From positions 62,001-126,000 of the forward strand of contig JAKVAQ010000015.1 in assembly GCA_022447665.1 (NCBI GenBank): a stretch of DNA of 64,000 nt, written 5' to 3'. Shown here piece after piece: positions 43,727 through 53,812 of the stretch (within the stretch, counting starts at the first letter, position 1; each line of letters begins with the position of its first letter). Under the pieces are notes generated by a model. The model had not been told where the DNA came from and ran no database searches. It saw only the letters and a list, made by a program, of their open reading frames with translations. Both the position numbers and the translations under genes were made by a program. This DNA comes from Crocinitomicaceae bacterium (GTDB taxonomy: Bacteria > Bacteroidota > Bacteroidia > Flavobacteriales_D > Crocinitomicaceae).

Positions 43727-46700
43727 TTATTTAAGAACAGTTACATGTCCTCTAAACTCGTAACGTTTGTCGTTATAGCTGTCTTTCGCTTCAATTATCC
43801 AAACATAAGTTCCATCAGGCACGAGTCCTTGTGAACCATATGTTCCGTTCCATTCAGCAACTGAGTTGAATGACTCCCAAATCATTTCACCCCAACGGTT
43901 GAAAATAGTTAAGTGAAAGTCATAGATATCGATTCCTTCAATATATACTCTCCACGTTTCGTTAAACTCATCTCCATCAGGAGTGAATACGTTAGGAGCA
44001 TATATAATTACGTCGTTAACAATATTTACAGTCGCTTGTACTGAGTCAGCACATCCTTCTTCGTTCACTACTGTCAAGTAAATAGGGTATGCTGCTGCTA
44101 CTCCTTCTGGGAATAGTACAACCGGATTCTGTTCATTGCTCACGGAAGGTGTAGCTGCACCTCCAAAGTTCCATGCCCATCCAACTACATCATCGCTAGA
44201 TGCGTCCGTGAAAGTGATTTCAGGATCGAAAATAGTTGCTGGGATTGGAGCATGAGAGAATGCTGCTTGAGGGTAACCATATACTTCAATGTATTCAGTG
44301 AACGTTTCTGTTGAAATACATCCAGCTGCAGAAGTAATCGTCATTGTAACATCATATGAACCTGGAGTTTCGAAAACATAACTAGTTCCTCCTGCTCCGG
44401 CAGATATGATTGAACCACCATCTGAGAAAGTCCATTCTGTGCTCGCAACATCTGTAGGGTCTGTCAAGTTTGTGAACTGAACAGTAACAGGGAAACATCC
44501 ACTCGTCACATCCGATGTCATTGCAGGCACGATTGGTGGCTCAACATTAATTGTCATACATTCTGTATCAGTTGGAGAAGGACAAGCTTCACCCATAGTT
44601 ACACAAACTGTCATTGCAGCTGTTGGCTCAAGTGTAATTGTTTCGCCAGTTCCAAGAGGAATTCCAGCATTGTCCCAAGTGTAATTGTAAGGACCAACTC
44701 CGCCTCCGCCTGTAACCGTTAGCGTAACTGTTTCTCCTGAACATATCGTCATATCACCAGTCAATGAAGTTATATCAACCGGAGTAGGTTCAGTAATTGT
44801 GAATGTTCCAACTTCAGTACATCCGAAACCATTGTCAACAAGTACATCATAATCTCCAGGACAAAGTCCAGTGAATGAACCAGTAGTATTAGTTGTAGAT
44901 GCTCCCAGTGGATCCGTAATTGTAAAGTCAGTCACAAAATCTCCAACAATTGTTACAGAACCATCACAAACGGTGTTACAGGTTGCATCAACAGGTGTGA
45001 TTGAAGTGATAGTCGGGAAGTTCGTGTCGTTAACAGTTGCGTCAACTGTTCCTTGACATCCATTATCATCCATTAAGATAAAGCTATATACTGCTCCAGC
45101 ACCACAAAGGCCAGTGAACGTATCGCCAGGTACAAATGTAACCCCTGCATCATCACTAAATGTATAAGGTGCGGTACCTGTTAAAGGAAGTACTTGAATT
45201 TCACCATTACATGCGCCACAATCAGCATCTGTCACGGTAACATCACCAGTTACTTCAATAACAGTTACGTCAACAAAAGCATTATCAGTACAACCAGCAC
45301 TATCTCTTACATATTCGTAAAGTCCAGCTGGCATTGTTGCAGGATCAAAAGGCATAGCCACAGGAGCGCCTGAAGGATCGAACCAATTTCCACCCAACTG
45401 AGGAGTTCCTAATAAGTAAGGGAATAAATCCTCAGGAGCACCTTCTAAACAGATCGTTGCAGTACCATCATCACCAGCATCCATTCCACCACCTATTGAG
45501 ATAGTAACATCATCAGTTGTTACACAAAGCGGATGACCTGTTGGCCATACAGATAGTGTATAAGTCGTTGTTGTAGATGGTGATGCAGTTGGCATTGGAA
45601 TAGTAGCATCATCTAAAGATCCATCATCCGGCGTCCAAGCGAATTCAACTCCTCCAAAACAATCAGCTGTAAATGAAACTAAAGCCGTAGATGGTTCAGT
45701 GAATCCCATGCCGTCCTCGTGAATAATAGCACCATCAGGATCAAATAATGTGAACTCACACTCTGAAACCCAAGCACCATCATCGTTGAACTGTAATTCA
45801 ATTGTAGCTCCGTGAGTAACAGGAATGTCAATAGAAAGGAAATCACCTCCTGGAGGAATAGTGTAGTTAGTTAACACACCATCAACCCAAACATCGATAG
45901 TGTTACCGTTCCAACCATCACCGAAGGTGTCAACCAATTCAAGTACATATGTACAACCAGCTGATCCACCTAAATCATCAGATCCAATCATTACAGGTGT
46001 ACCGTCACAAATAGAAGTGTCTAAACCAGCATCCATTGTAATTGGATCATCAACTGAAATAGTAATTGTTGTATCGTAAGTACATCCAAAATTATCAATT
46101 ACTGTATATGTGTAATCAAAGTCTCCCGGTGCAGAAGGAGTCACCGTAATTTCGTCTCCATCTGGTGTACTACTCGAAATATCGGCGCCAGTTAAATCCC
46201 AGAACGAAGAGTCCGCTCCAGCACCAATGTATGGAGTAAATACAGTAACGTCTGGTGTTAAATAATCAGCAAATGTAATTGACCATCCTGGGATAGAACC
46301 ATCATCGCCTCCCCACAAGTCGGTGAATAATAGAGTCCATGTACCATTAATCGGACAACCATCTAAAGCTGCAAAACCTGTTGGCTCAACCATTGCATAA
46401 TCACCCGCAGGCAAAGTTGCCACTGCATCAGCCGCTTCTTCCCATGTTTCAGGAGCGGTAGCTGTAAAACAGTAGTTGTATGGTGTTCCAAAAGTTGAAG
46501 GATCATCACAATCTATAGATCCAAATACAGGTTCTCCTAAATCTGTACCACCACCTAATTGCTCGTGTAATGTTACAATTTCACCTGTAGGACATTGAAC
46601 TTGAAGCACAAAGTCTCCCATAAATGAGTGCTCAATATCTACACAAATCTCAAGGATATCTGGTGTAAGGTCTGATAATGTATGCGTTGGGTCATAACCA

Positions 46701-47662
46701 GTAATGGTCATAGGAGTCGATTTTACAATCCCCACGTCATCTTCCATACAGTTATCATCAATAAATACTCCTAACGGGAAACCAGACCATTCGACTTCAT
46801 AAGCATCTGGCGTTGCTGAGAATGTTACTGATTCTCCAATACATAATGTTGTATCGCCAGGGAAAGGATCAAAATTTGGCTCAGGAGCTACGTATACTCT
46901 AATGTTGGTAGCATTCGTATTTGAACACCCATTGTCGTCAATAACTTCTAATTGAACTACATATTCTCCCGGCTCAGTATAAGTATGAGTTGCGTCGAAA
47001 GGTCCAGCTAAAGTGTCATCATCCGTACCATCTAACCAATGCCAAACCCAATCTTCAATGGTGAACAAAGGATCTCCCGGAGTTGATCCGTTATCTGTAA
47101 ATGTTACTTCTTCTCCAATGCATACAGCAATTGAATCACCAGAAGGGCTATCCGCACCTACAATAATTCCATCTGCAAAAGGAGGCGAACAGGGTGTTTC
47201 ACAACTAAAGGTGGCATTAAAATTACCTGTACCAGTTGCATTTGAAGTAAATTCAATTGTCAGACATCCTGTTGGGTTAAATGGTGATGCACCAATTACA
47301 GAACCAACACCAAAACCTCCTGCATAATAATCTCCTAGAGAAGGAGCGGTCACATCATCACCATCGTAAATAGTTATATGATCTGCATCTGTTCCTGGGC
47401 CAGGAACAAGGTCTGTTGGATCTAAATCAAAAATTGTCCACACTATCGCGATGAAGTCACCGGGAGTATCTGGACAAATAGTTACGACATAACTCTCATC
47501 GTTATCATAGTCTGCAGCGGCACCTGTTCCTCCAGAATCAAATAAGCCACCTAGACATGAGGTAACTGTAGTTCCGTCTGTTCCTGGTCCCATAACAACG
47601 GTTGTTGATTGACCAAATAACCAGCTCGTCGATAAAAGTGCTAATAATAATATCTTTTTCAT
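43727..47662 (-). CDS. Giant cell-surface protein: CUB-like, P-domain-like, PKD and SprB-like repeats, T9SS type B sorting domain
   Basis: The 1311-residue protein has a signal peptide (1-17), a CUB-like domain (about 20-155, HITIYDGDD), a PKD domain (about 160-265), a region like the kexin P-domain (about 300-480: DLTPDILEICVDIEHSFMGD, NGTWTLLFTDLWGGDDGS), an LVDTFGDGWNG motif (about 575), SprB-like repeats (about 800-950), a PKD domain (about 1120-1210) and the C-terminal sorting domain (NVFTPDGDEFNETW, IFNRWGEMIW, WNGTYGSQG). It should be exported by T9SS to the surface. No protease catalytic triad is visible. A small secreted-protein gene precedes it by 2 bases. Confidence 0.9.
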   Translation of the reverse strand: MKKILLLALLSTSWLFGQSTTVVMGPGTDGTTVTSCLGGLFDSGGTGAAADYDNDESYVVTICPDTPGDFIAIVWTIFDLDPTDLVPGPGTDADHITIYDGDDVTAPSLGDYYAGGFGVGSVIGASPFNPTGCLTIEFTSNATGTGNFNATFSCETPCSPPFADGIIVGADSPSGDSIAVCIGEEVTFTDNGSTPGDPLFTIEDWVWHWLDGTDDDTLAGPFDATHTYTEPGEYVVQLEVIDDNGCSNTNATNIRVYVAPEPNFDPFPGDTTLCIGESVTFSATPDAYEVEWSGFPLGVFIDDNCMEDDVGIVKSTPMTITGYDPTHTLSDLTPDILEICVDIEHSFMGDFVLQVQCPTGEIVTLHEQLGGGTDLGEPVFGSIDCDDPSTFGTPYNYCFTATAPETWEEAADAVATLPAGDYAMVEPTGFAALDGCPINGTWTLLFTDLWGGDDGSIPGWSITFADYLTPDVTVFTPYIGAGADSSFWDLTGADISSSTPDGDEITVTPSAPGDFDYTYTVIDNFGCTYDTTITISVDDPITMDAGLDTSICDGTPVMIGSDDLGGSAGCTYVLELVDTFGDGWNGNTIDVWVDGVLTNYTIPPGGDFLSIDIPVTHGATIELQFNDDGAWVSECEFTLFDPDGAIIHEDGMGFTEPSTALVSFTADCFGGVEFAWTPDDGSLDDATIPMPTASPSTTTTYTLSVWPTGHPLCVTTDDVTISIGGGMDAGDDGTATICLEGAPEDLFPYLLGTPQLGGNWFDPSGAPVAMPFDPATMPAGLYEYVRDSAGCTDNAFVDVTVIEVTGDVTVTDADCGACNGEIQVLPLTGTAPYTFSDDAGVTFVPGDTFTGLCGAGAVYSFILMDDNGCQGTVDATVNDTNFPTITSITPVDATCNTVCDGSVTIVGDFVTDFTITDPLGASTTNTTGSFTGLCPGDYDVLVDNGFGCTEVGTFTITEPTPVDITSLTGDMTICSGETVTLTVTGGGGVGPYNYTWDNAGIPLGTGETITLEPTAAMTVCVTMGEACPSPTDTECMTINVEPPIVPAMTSDVTSGCFPVTVQFTNLTDPTDVASTEWTFSDGGSIISAGAGGTSYVFETPGSYDVTMTITSAAGCISTETFTEYIEVYGYPQAAFSHAPIPATIFDPEITFTDASSDDVVGWAWNFGGAATPSVSNEQNPVVLFPEGVAAAYPIYLTVVNEEGCADSVQATVNIVNDVIIYAPNVFTPDGDEFNETWRVYIEGIDIYDFHLTIFNRWGEMIWESFNSVAEWNGTYGSQGLVPDGTYVWIIEAKDSYNDKRYEFRGHVTVLK

Positions 47663-47664
47663 GG

Positions 47665-48081
47665 CTATTTCTTTTTATAGTTTTCTTTTACTTCTTTCAG
47701 CGTGTAGAAAACTAAATATCTACCATCTGACAGTTCGTATAATACACGGTTGTCATGTGTTCTTTTGAAATTGTATGCTTTGAAGTTGAATGTCTCGGAA
47801 TTTTCTAGTACCGACTCATTAAATTCGTTCCCTTCAGCATCTTTAATCCTTGAAATGCTATACACTTCTTGTTTTACACCAGGATCGGGGGTTTCTGATG
47901 TGACAAAATAGGATTCGTTAAGTTCGTAGATTAAAAAATTGTAATAATCTGGATTGTTTTCTTTGAGTGTAATGGCTTCTGCGCCAATATTTGCCTCTAA
48001 ACGAGGGTCGACACTCGAATCTTGCGCTAGCGTAACTGCTTGTAAAGCAATTGCTAAGATCGCTGTAGCGACTGTTTTCAT
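47665..48081 (-). CDS. Small secreted protein paired with the 43727 adhesin
   Basis: The ATG at 48081 gives a signal peptide (MKTVATAILAIALQAVTLAQ) and 138 residues; the longer frame adds a leader that does not look like a signal peptide. The mature part has AITLKENNPDYYNFLIYEL, faintly like VTLDNKTEVQNYYVINISHL in the 20825 protein, and strands LYELSDGRYLVFYTL near the end. It lies directly before the adhesin gene (2-base gap). Function unknown; a secretion or anchoring partner is possible. Confidence 0.72.
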   Translation of the reverse strand: MKTVATAILAIALQAVTLAQDSSVDPRLEANIGAEAITLKENNPDYYNFLIYELNESYFVTSETPDPGVKQEVYSISRIKDAEGNEFNESVLENSETFNFKAYNFKRTHDNRVLYELSDGRYLVFYTLKEVKENYKKK

Positions 48082-48201
48082 GGTTATAACTACGTTTTTT
48101 GTTGTTTGAGATATACTAAGATAGACGAAAACTAAATGAAAGGGTTGTGTAAAACCTAACAAAAAATCAAACTTTTTGTGTAAGGTTTGGATCACAGTGA
48201 G

Positions 48202-50055
48202 TTAGTTCATCTTTTCTAGCTCGTAGCCGCTATATCGAACGATAATTGTCCCTTTATTTTCATAACCACCATCATCGGCAATTTTTTGAAAATTAAAGGC
48301 GTTTTGAACTTGATTTATTTCATTCAAATGAAGGTAAGACTGAAATTGAGTTCCGTATAATTTAAGGGCCGCCATGAAATACATTCCTACATCAAAACCT
48401 TGAGTAGAATATACTGTTGGATCAATGGCAAATTTTGAGCGGAATGAACGTACAAATCCTAACCCTTTAGCTTTGTTGAAATCTGTATGGCGATAAGAAG
48501 CGTAATGATGGTTAAGTCTTACCTTGTGAAGAATGTCAAGATCATCCATTTTGTTCCAGTCTTCCACCCCGAAAACAACAATTTTCAGTTGTTTGGCTCT
48601 GGAATTGATATTCATAACTTTATTTAGTCGGTTTAAACACCCACTAACAATTTTTACATCCGTTGAAGGCACAATGACTACGTTTACAGTGTCTTTTGCA
48701 ATATGAACGTTTATGTCTCTGCCTCCGGAAGACCCCATTGGAATATCAGTGATTTGAGAAGCGTAAGCATTAGGCTTTTCCTTAATTAACTCGTTGAAAC
48801 GATCTCTTACGCGATTATATAATGTAAGGTCGCCATATTGCGGTTTGAGCAGAATTACCTTATGCTGGGTATGGTTTTCCACAATGTAATCAACCATTCC
48901 GTCATACAAAGTCATGTTGCTTGTTACGGTAGAGAAGACATGAGGATTTTGATGCAATACTTTTGCATTTGCTTTGAAAGGTAGAATAATATTTATTTCT
49001 TTTTCCTCACATTTCGCGACTGCCGCGTTGATTGTTTTTTGGTACAACGGACCTACAACCAAATCAACGTTCTCCATTTCTGTTTTGGCAAAAATCCTTG
49101 CAACCTCTCCTGAGTCATTTTTAGTATCATACACCAAAAGCTCCACATTCAATCCTGCTTGAGCAAGCGAATCTGCTGCAAGTTTAAAGCCTTGGTAAAA
49201 TTCAAAGCAAATCTTTGTCAGAGGGTACATTTCTCGCTCTTCCCCAATCTTAAGAGGTTTGTTCATTAAGGCGTCGTTTTTAGCGAACATGAATGGCATA
49301 AGAAGTGCTACTTTGTAAGATTCTTTCTTAACGGTTTGGTTAGTTAGGGCTAATGAAAAGTCTTTAATAGTCAATTGAGTAATATCTTTTTCAAGGATGG
49401 TATAATTAACCTTCTTGATTGGGATTTTTATTGTTTGACCTGGCTTAATTTTATTGTTACGAATACCGTTCAATGTTCTAATGGTATCCATACTAACCAT
49501 GTAACTTTTAGAAATTGAATAAAGAGTCTCGTGGTCAAGTACCACATGATTGACTATTGAGTCTTGATATGAAACATTATAAGTGTTATTCGTTTCAGTC
49601 ACTTCAGGGTCAGTTGTTACTCCTTCACCGTTGTTTTCTGGAATTACTTCAGTTTTGCCCGGAACTATAATTTCTTGACCTGGCTTAATACCGGCATTCA
49701 GACCTTTATTTAGATTTTGAAGATCTTCTACACTGCAATTATACTGCTTAGAAATTCCGTAAAGAGTTTCTCCTTCTTTGACCACATGTTTATTGTAAAA
49801 AGAAGCATCATCGGTAGAGATAGGGATAAGGATTTTTTGACCTACGCTAAGATTATCTGTAAGTCCTTCATTTGCATTTAGAATGCTTTCTAATGGTGTG
49901 TTGTACAATTTGTGAATCCCGTATAGGGTGTTTCCTTCTTGAACAAAGTGCACATAATATTTCTTTCCATTGATGCTCGTTACTTCAGCACCATCTGGTT
50001 GAGCAAAAGCTGCGAAACCAGCAAGAAATACTATGAGGTATAAAAATCTTTTCAT
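48202..50055 (-). CDS. LysM-repeat protein with type I periplasmic-binding fold
   Basis: I start at the ATG at 50055 ([19 protein letters not shown], a signal peptide), whose A is the last base of the guaA stop (TAATG), giving 617 residues. Three LysM repeats follow (about 27-74, 82-127 and 160-205: EGNTLYGIHKLYNTPLESIL, EGETLYGISKQYNCSVEDL, HETLYSISKSYMVSMDTIR). From about 240 the protein resembles LivJ-type binding proteins (YKVALLMPFMF, VDLVVGPLYQ, NIILPFKA). The LysM part should bind peptidoglycan. It follows guaA closely, a pairing I recall from other Bacteroidota. Confidence 0.9.
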   Translation of the reverse strand: MKRFLYLIVFLAGFAAFAQPDGAEVTSINGKKYYVHFVQEGNTLYGIHKLYNTPLESILNANEGLTDNLSVGQKILIPISTDDASFYNKHVVKEGETLYGISKQYNCSVEDLQNLNKGLNAGIKPGQEIIVPGKTEVIPENNGEGVTTDPEVTETNNTYNVSYQDSIVNHVVLDHETLYSISKSYMVSMDTIRTLNGIRNNKIKPGQTIKIPIKKVNYTILEKDITQLTIKDFSLALTNQTVKKESYKVALLMPFMFAKNDALMNKPLKIGEEREMYPLTKICFEFYQGFKLAADSLAQAGLNVELLVYDTKNDSGEVARIFAKTEMENVDLVVGPLYQKTINAAVAKCEEKEINIILPFKANAKVLHQNPHVFSTVTSNMTLYDGMVDYIVENHTQHKVILLKPQYGDLTLYNRVRDRFNELIKEKPNAYASQITDIPMGSSGGRDINVHIAKDTVNVVIVPSTDVKIVSGCLNRLNKVMNINSRAKQLKIVVFGVEDWNKMDDLDILHKVRLNHHYASYRHTDFNKAKGLGFVRSFRSKFAIDPTVYSTQGFDVGMYFMAALKLYGTQFQSYLHLNEINQVQNAFNFQKIADDGGYENKGTIIVRYSGYELEKMN

Positions 50056-51587
50056 TATTCCCATTCAATAGTTGCAGGTGGCTTAGAGCTTATATCATAA
50101 GTCACTCTGTTGATTCCTCGCACCTTATTAATGATGTCGTTTGACACCTTTGCTAGAAATTCATATGGTAAATGACACCAATCGGCAGTCATTCCATCTG
50201 TTGAAGTTACTGCTCTTAAAGCTACAGCATTTTCATAAGTTCTTTCATCACCCATTACACCAACAGATTGCACAGGAAGTAGGATTGCTCCCGCTTGCCA
50301 TACATCGTCGTAAAGTCCGTTACTTTTCAAGCCTTCAATAAATATATGATCTACCTCTTGCAAGATCCGTACCTTTTCTGCTGTAATGTCTCCTAAAATA
50401 CGAATTCCTAGTCCTGGACCTGGGAAAGGATGACGACCAAGAATATTTTGCGATATACCAAGTTCTTTTCCAACACGTCTTACTTCATCTTTAAATAGCA
50501 AGCGAAGAGGTTCAACAACTTCTAGTTTCATATAATCTGGAAGTCCGCCAACATTATGATGCGATTTAATTGTCTGCGAAGGTCCACCTGTAGCCGAAAC
50601 TGACTCAATAACATCAGGGTAAATTGTTCCTTGTCCTAACCATTTTACATCCGTAATTGCATTGGCCTCTTGATCAAAAACATCAATAAAAACTCCTCCA
50701 ATAGCTTTTCTCTTTTTTTCAGGATCAGTTAATCCTTCTAGAGCAGAATAGAACTGTTGACTTGCATCAACTCCTTTTACGTTAAGTCCCATTCCTTCGT
50801 AGGATGCTAGTACAGATTCAAATTCGTTTTTTCGAAGTAGTCCGTTGTTTACGAAAATACAGTGTAGATTATCTCCAATAGCTTTGTGCAATAGAACTGC
50901 CGCAACAGAAGAATCCACTCCTCCAGATAATCCAAGAACAACCTTATCGTTTCCTAATTTTTCTTTTAGGTTTGCAATGGTTTCGTCAGCGAAGGCTGCT
51001 GGAGTCCATGATTGAGAGCATTTACAAATATCAACGACAAAGTTTTTTAGTAAGTGCTTTCCATCTGTTGAGTGATAAACTTCCGGGTGAAATTGTATGC
51101 CGTAAGTTGTTTCATTTGCGATTTTAAAACCAGCGAACTTAACGTCATCAGTACTACACATTAGTTCAAAGCTTTCAGGAATTCGCTGAATAGTGTCGCC
51201 GTGGGACATCCATACTTGGCTTCCGTTGGAAACATTTTTCATTAATTCGAAATCTGAATTCACATATGCAAGATTCGCTCTTCCGTATTCTCTTGTATCA
51301 GATGCAGCTACTTCACCTCCGAAGTTGTGCGCCATAAATTGCGCTCCATAGCAAACGCCCAATAAAGGAAGTTTTCCGCGAAATCCAGAGAGATCGGGGT
51401 TAGGCGCGTTTTCAGCTCTTACCGAAAATGGACTTCCCGAAAGAATAATTCCTTTTACATGATCTCCAGTTTCCGGAATCTTATTCCAAGGGTGGATTTC
51501 ACAATAAACATTAAGTTCTCGTAATCTTCTGGCAATTAATTGTGTGTACTGTGAGCCGAAGTCTAGGATCAGAATCATTTCTTGCAT
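50055..51587 (-). CDS. guaA: GMP synthase (glutamine-hydrolysing)
   Basis: GuaA converts XMP to GMP with glutamine and ATP. I start at the ATG at 51587 ([20 protein letters not shown]), 510 residues; a GTG two codons earlier overlaps the promoter box. The amidotransferase domain has GVCYGAQ (Cys near 80) and FHPEVYHS (His/Glu near 168); the ATP pyrophosphatase domain has [11 protein letters not shown] (about 220); the C-terminal dimerisation domain has [14 protein letters not shown] and ends PATIEWE. A TATCTTTG box ends 5 bases before the ATG. The LysM gene is coupled by a TAATG overlap. Confidence 0.98.
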   Translation of the reverse strand: MQEMILILDFGSQYTQLIARRLRELNVYCEIHPWNKIPETGDHVKGIILSGSPFSVRAENAPNPDLSGFRGKLPLLGVCYGAQFMAHNFGGEVAASDTREYGRANLAYVNSDFELMKNVSNGSQVWMSHGDTIQRIPESFELMCSTDDVKFAGFKIANETTYGIQFHPEVYHSTDGKHLLKNFVVDICKCSQSWTPAAFADETIANLKEKLGNDKVVLGLSGGVDSSVAAVLLHKAIGDNLHCIFVNNGLLRKNEFESVLASYEGMGLNVKGVDASQQFYSALEGLTDPEKKRKAIGGVFIDVFDQEANAITDVKWLGQGTIYPDVIESVSATGGPSQTIKSHHNVGGLPDYMKLEVVEPLRLLFKDEVRRVGKELGISQNILGRHPFPGPGLGIRILGDITAEKVRILQEVDHIFIEGLKSNGLYDDVWQAGAILLPVQSVGVMGDERTYENAVALRAVTSTDGMTADWCHLPYEFLAKVSNDIINKVRGINRVTYDISSKPPATIEWE

Positions 51588-51592
51588 GGCCA

Positions 51593-51600
51593 CAAAGATA
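51593..51600 (-). promoter_or_regulatory. -7 promoter box TATCTTTG for guaA
   Basis: A perfect TAnnTTTG box on the minus strand, 5 bases before the chosen ATG. Confidence 0.55.
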
Positions 51601-51676
51601 AATACTCCTTTAAGCCCGCAAGCGGAATGTTATGAATTTTAATTATTTGTTAGTAAAAAGCGTGAAACTGCTTAAA

Positions 51677-52483
51677 CTATTCTGTAATCTGAAATTCTTT
51701 TTCTAGCCACCCGTTTAAATTATCTTCTTGAGGTTTCCCATAGAATTCATTTAGGTAGGCTGTGATTTCTTTGATTTTAGTCGGATTATCCTTGTCTGAG
51801 AACTCCTCAAGAATAATTTCTATTTCTAGTTTTAACTCCTCTGTATCTGGGAATACTGGTGTAAACGTGCTGATTTTAGAGGAGGAACCTCCGTTTCTGT
51901 AGAATAACGTCATTTCTTTTTCACTTACCTCTATCGGTCTTTCGTCTATCATGAAAATTTCATCCTTATCAAGGATTACGCTATTCCCTTCGTGACTAAG
52001 TTTCTTACGAATTTGTTCATCATTATGGTAATACGCTAAATAGAAAAAAGCATCATCATTTTGAGGAAAGGCTTCTTCACCAATTTCCAATGCAGCTTTA
52101 TCAATCACTAGATATCTTCCGGAGAAGTGGTTTTGTAAATCAATAATATTGATGAGCGCACCTGCTCTAGAGGATATGTTATTTGCCGCTGGTAATATTT
52201 TGGTTTGTCCTTTTTCTGCTGAAGATAGCACATATCTTCCCTTTAATTTTGAAATTACCGCCGCTCTGGAATCCGGAGTAGAGAAATCTAAACCTGTTCC
52301 TGAAATGAAAATATCACCAATTTTCATGTTCTCTTTTGTAGTTTGGAAAATAATTGTTCCATCTACTTTAATGACTTTGTATTCATCTGTTGCCGCTACC
52401 TTTTCGCTCTTTTTTTTGTCCAGGTTAGAAAGTAGCGTTGTTCCTAAGATTGCAAATGCGGCTAGCGTAAAAATTCTCTTCAT
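51677..52483 (-). CDS. Anchored protein with FecR-like N-terminal part, paralogue of the 52494 product
   Basis: The 268-residue protein has an N-terminal hydrophobic helix (about 4-20) as signal or anchor. KVIKVDGTIIFQTTKENMKI and GDIFISGTGLDFSTPDSRA resemble the FecR-type strand pattern. It aligns along its whole length with the neighbouring 52494 product: LPAANNISSRAGALINIIDL against LPAQNNISSRSGALLNLIDL, HFSGRYLV, EMTLFYRNGG against EMTLYYSKEG, STFTPVFPD against SKFTPVFPD. The two arose by tandem duplication. The function is unknown. It follows its paralogue by 10 bases. Confidence 0.78.
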   Translation of the reverse strand: MKRIFTLAAFAILGTTLLSNLDKKKSEKVAATDEYKVIKVDGTIIFQTTKENMKIGDIFISGTGLDFSTPDSRAAVISKLKGRYVLSSAEKGQTKILPAANNISSRAGALINIIDLQNHFSGRYLVIDKAALEIGEEAFPQNDDAFFYLAYYHNDEQIRKKLSHEGNSVILDKDEIFMIDERPIEVSEKEMTLFYRNGGSSSKISTFTPVFPDTEELKLEIEIILEEFSDKDNPTKIKEITAYLNEFYGKPQEDNLNGWLEKEFQITE

Positions 52484-52493
52484 AACAATGAAT

Positions 52494-53318
52494 TTAATAA
52501 TTAGTGTTGAACTCTTGATTCAACCATGTTTTTAAATCGTCGTCGTGAGGTGTCCCATAGAATTCATTTAAATGGGCTTTTACCTCGTTATATTTAGCTT
52601 CCTCATCCTTGAATTCAAAAATGGAAAACATTAGGGTTAATTCTTCTTTTAATGTCTCTAAATCAGGGAATACCGGTGTAAATTTACTAATTTTTGTATT
52701 ATTTCCTTCTTTTGAATAGTATAACGTCATTTCTGTTTCAAAGGTGGGTATTGGTTCTCCATCAATTTTAAAAATTTGACTTTTATCAATGATCAACTTG
52801 TTTCCATTATTTTCTAATCGCTTTGGGATTGATTCATCCATGAAGTCATAGCGCAAATAAAAGAAGTTTCGATCGTTCATTATATAGTCGGGAGAAGCTA
52901 TTTCAACTTCAGTTCTGCCTAACACCAAATACCTTCCAGAAAAATGAGATTTAAGATCAATTAAATTAAGAAGTGCCCCAGACCTAGACGAAATATTATT
53001 TTGTGCTGGCAGAATCCTAATCTTACCTTTATCATTTCCGGTTAAGACCATTCTACCTGCTGTTTTATTCATAATAGCAGCGCGAGCATCTTTAGTTTTA
53101 AAGGATAAACCAGTACCTTCCAAGTAAGTGTCTCCACGCTTCATCTCACTACCTGTTTGTACATAAAGAATATTTCCCTGAACATTGATTACCTTATATT
53201 CCAGGGGAGTAGTCTTTTCGACTCCTGAGTAAAATGCGAATAGGGCAAAACCGATTAGGGCTGCTAAGCCAAATAAAACTGCTTTTGTTTTCACAAAAAT
53301 TGAATGTTCAAATTTCAT
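52494..53318 (-). CDS. Anchored protein with FecR-like N-terminal part, paralogue of the 51677 product
   Basis: The 274-residue protein has a membrane helix at about 12-30 (VLFGLAALIGFALFAFY) preceded by a basic segment, so it is probably inner-membrane anchored with the bulk in the periplasm. It shares YKVINVQGNILYVQTGSEMK, GDTYLEGTGLSFKTKDARA and the HFSGRYLVLG core with its paralogue. It lies 8 bases after the MerR-like gene, making a three-gene operon. Family and function unknown. Confidence 0.78.
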   Translation of the reverse strand: MKFEHSIFVKTKAVLFGLAALIGFALFAFYSGVEKTTPLEYKVINVQGNILYVQTGSEMKRGDTYLEGTGLSFKTKDARAAIMNKTAGRMVLTGNDKGKIRILPAQNNISSRSGALLNLIDLKSHFSGRYLVLGRTEVEIASPDYIMNDRNFFYLRYDFMDESIPKRLENNGNKLIIDKSQIFKIDGEPIPTFETEMTLYYSKEGNNTKISKFTPVFPDLETLKEELTLMFSIFEFKDEEAKYNEVKAHLNEFYGTPHDDDLKTWLNQEFNTNY

Positions 53319-53326
53319 ACCAAAGT

Positions 53327-53647
53327 TCAGCGTCTCAACTTGTGAAGTTTTTCTTTTATTTCATTAAGTTTTTCAATCACTTTTTCGTTACTGCTTACTA
53401 GGGTTTCAGTATTTCCACCTTTAAGTTCTTTTTTTGCTCCTTCCAGGGTATATCCCTTAACTTTAACCAATTCATAGATTCGTTTAAAATGCTCGATATC
53501 CTTCGAGGTAAATTTTCTATTTCCCTTGGCATTTTTGTGCTTATGTAAAGAACCAAATTCTTTTTCCCAAAAACGTATTAATGACGTATTTACGTCGAAC
53601 ATCTTTGCTAGTTCACCTATGCTGTAGTATAGTTTTCCTTGCTCCAT
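53327..53647 (-). CDS. MerR family DNA-binding protein
   Basis: The 106-residue protein has a MerR winged-helix domain (about 6-75): YYSIGELAKMFDVNTSLIRF, WEKEFGSL, RKFTSKDIEHFKRIYELVK and KGYTLEGAKKEL. A short coiled-coil tail (about 80-105) would dimerise it. No effector-binding domain or metal-binding Cys is present, so the signal is not evident. It is the first gene of an operon with the paralogous pair and may control it. The form is common in Bacteroidota as a single-domain MerR protein. Confidence 0.9.
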   Translation of the reverse strand: MEQGKLYYSIGELAKMFDVNTSLIRFWEKEFGSLHKHKNAKGNRKFTSKDIEHFKRIYELVKVKGYTLEGAKKELKGGNTETLVSSNEKVIEKLNEIKEKLHKLRR

Positions 53648-53786
53648 GGTTTACATAAACTTCTAAAAATCAGACTAAAAATACGCTAAAAAATCCTCTA
53701 TTCTCCAGCGAAATGTAAGCATTTGCGAACAAATCTAATTGAATAAAATAGAAACATGTATTAGTCATGAAGCGTATTACTGTTGT

Positions 53787-53794
53787 TATATTTG
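53787..53794 (+). promoter_or_regulatory. -7 promoter box TATATTTG for the 53813 gene
   Basis: A perfect TAnnTTTG box, 18 bases before the ATG at 53813. Confidence 0.55.
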
Positions 53795-53812
53795 CACATT
53801 GCAAAAGAATAA

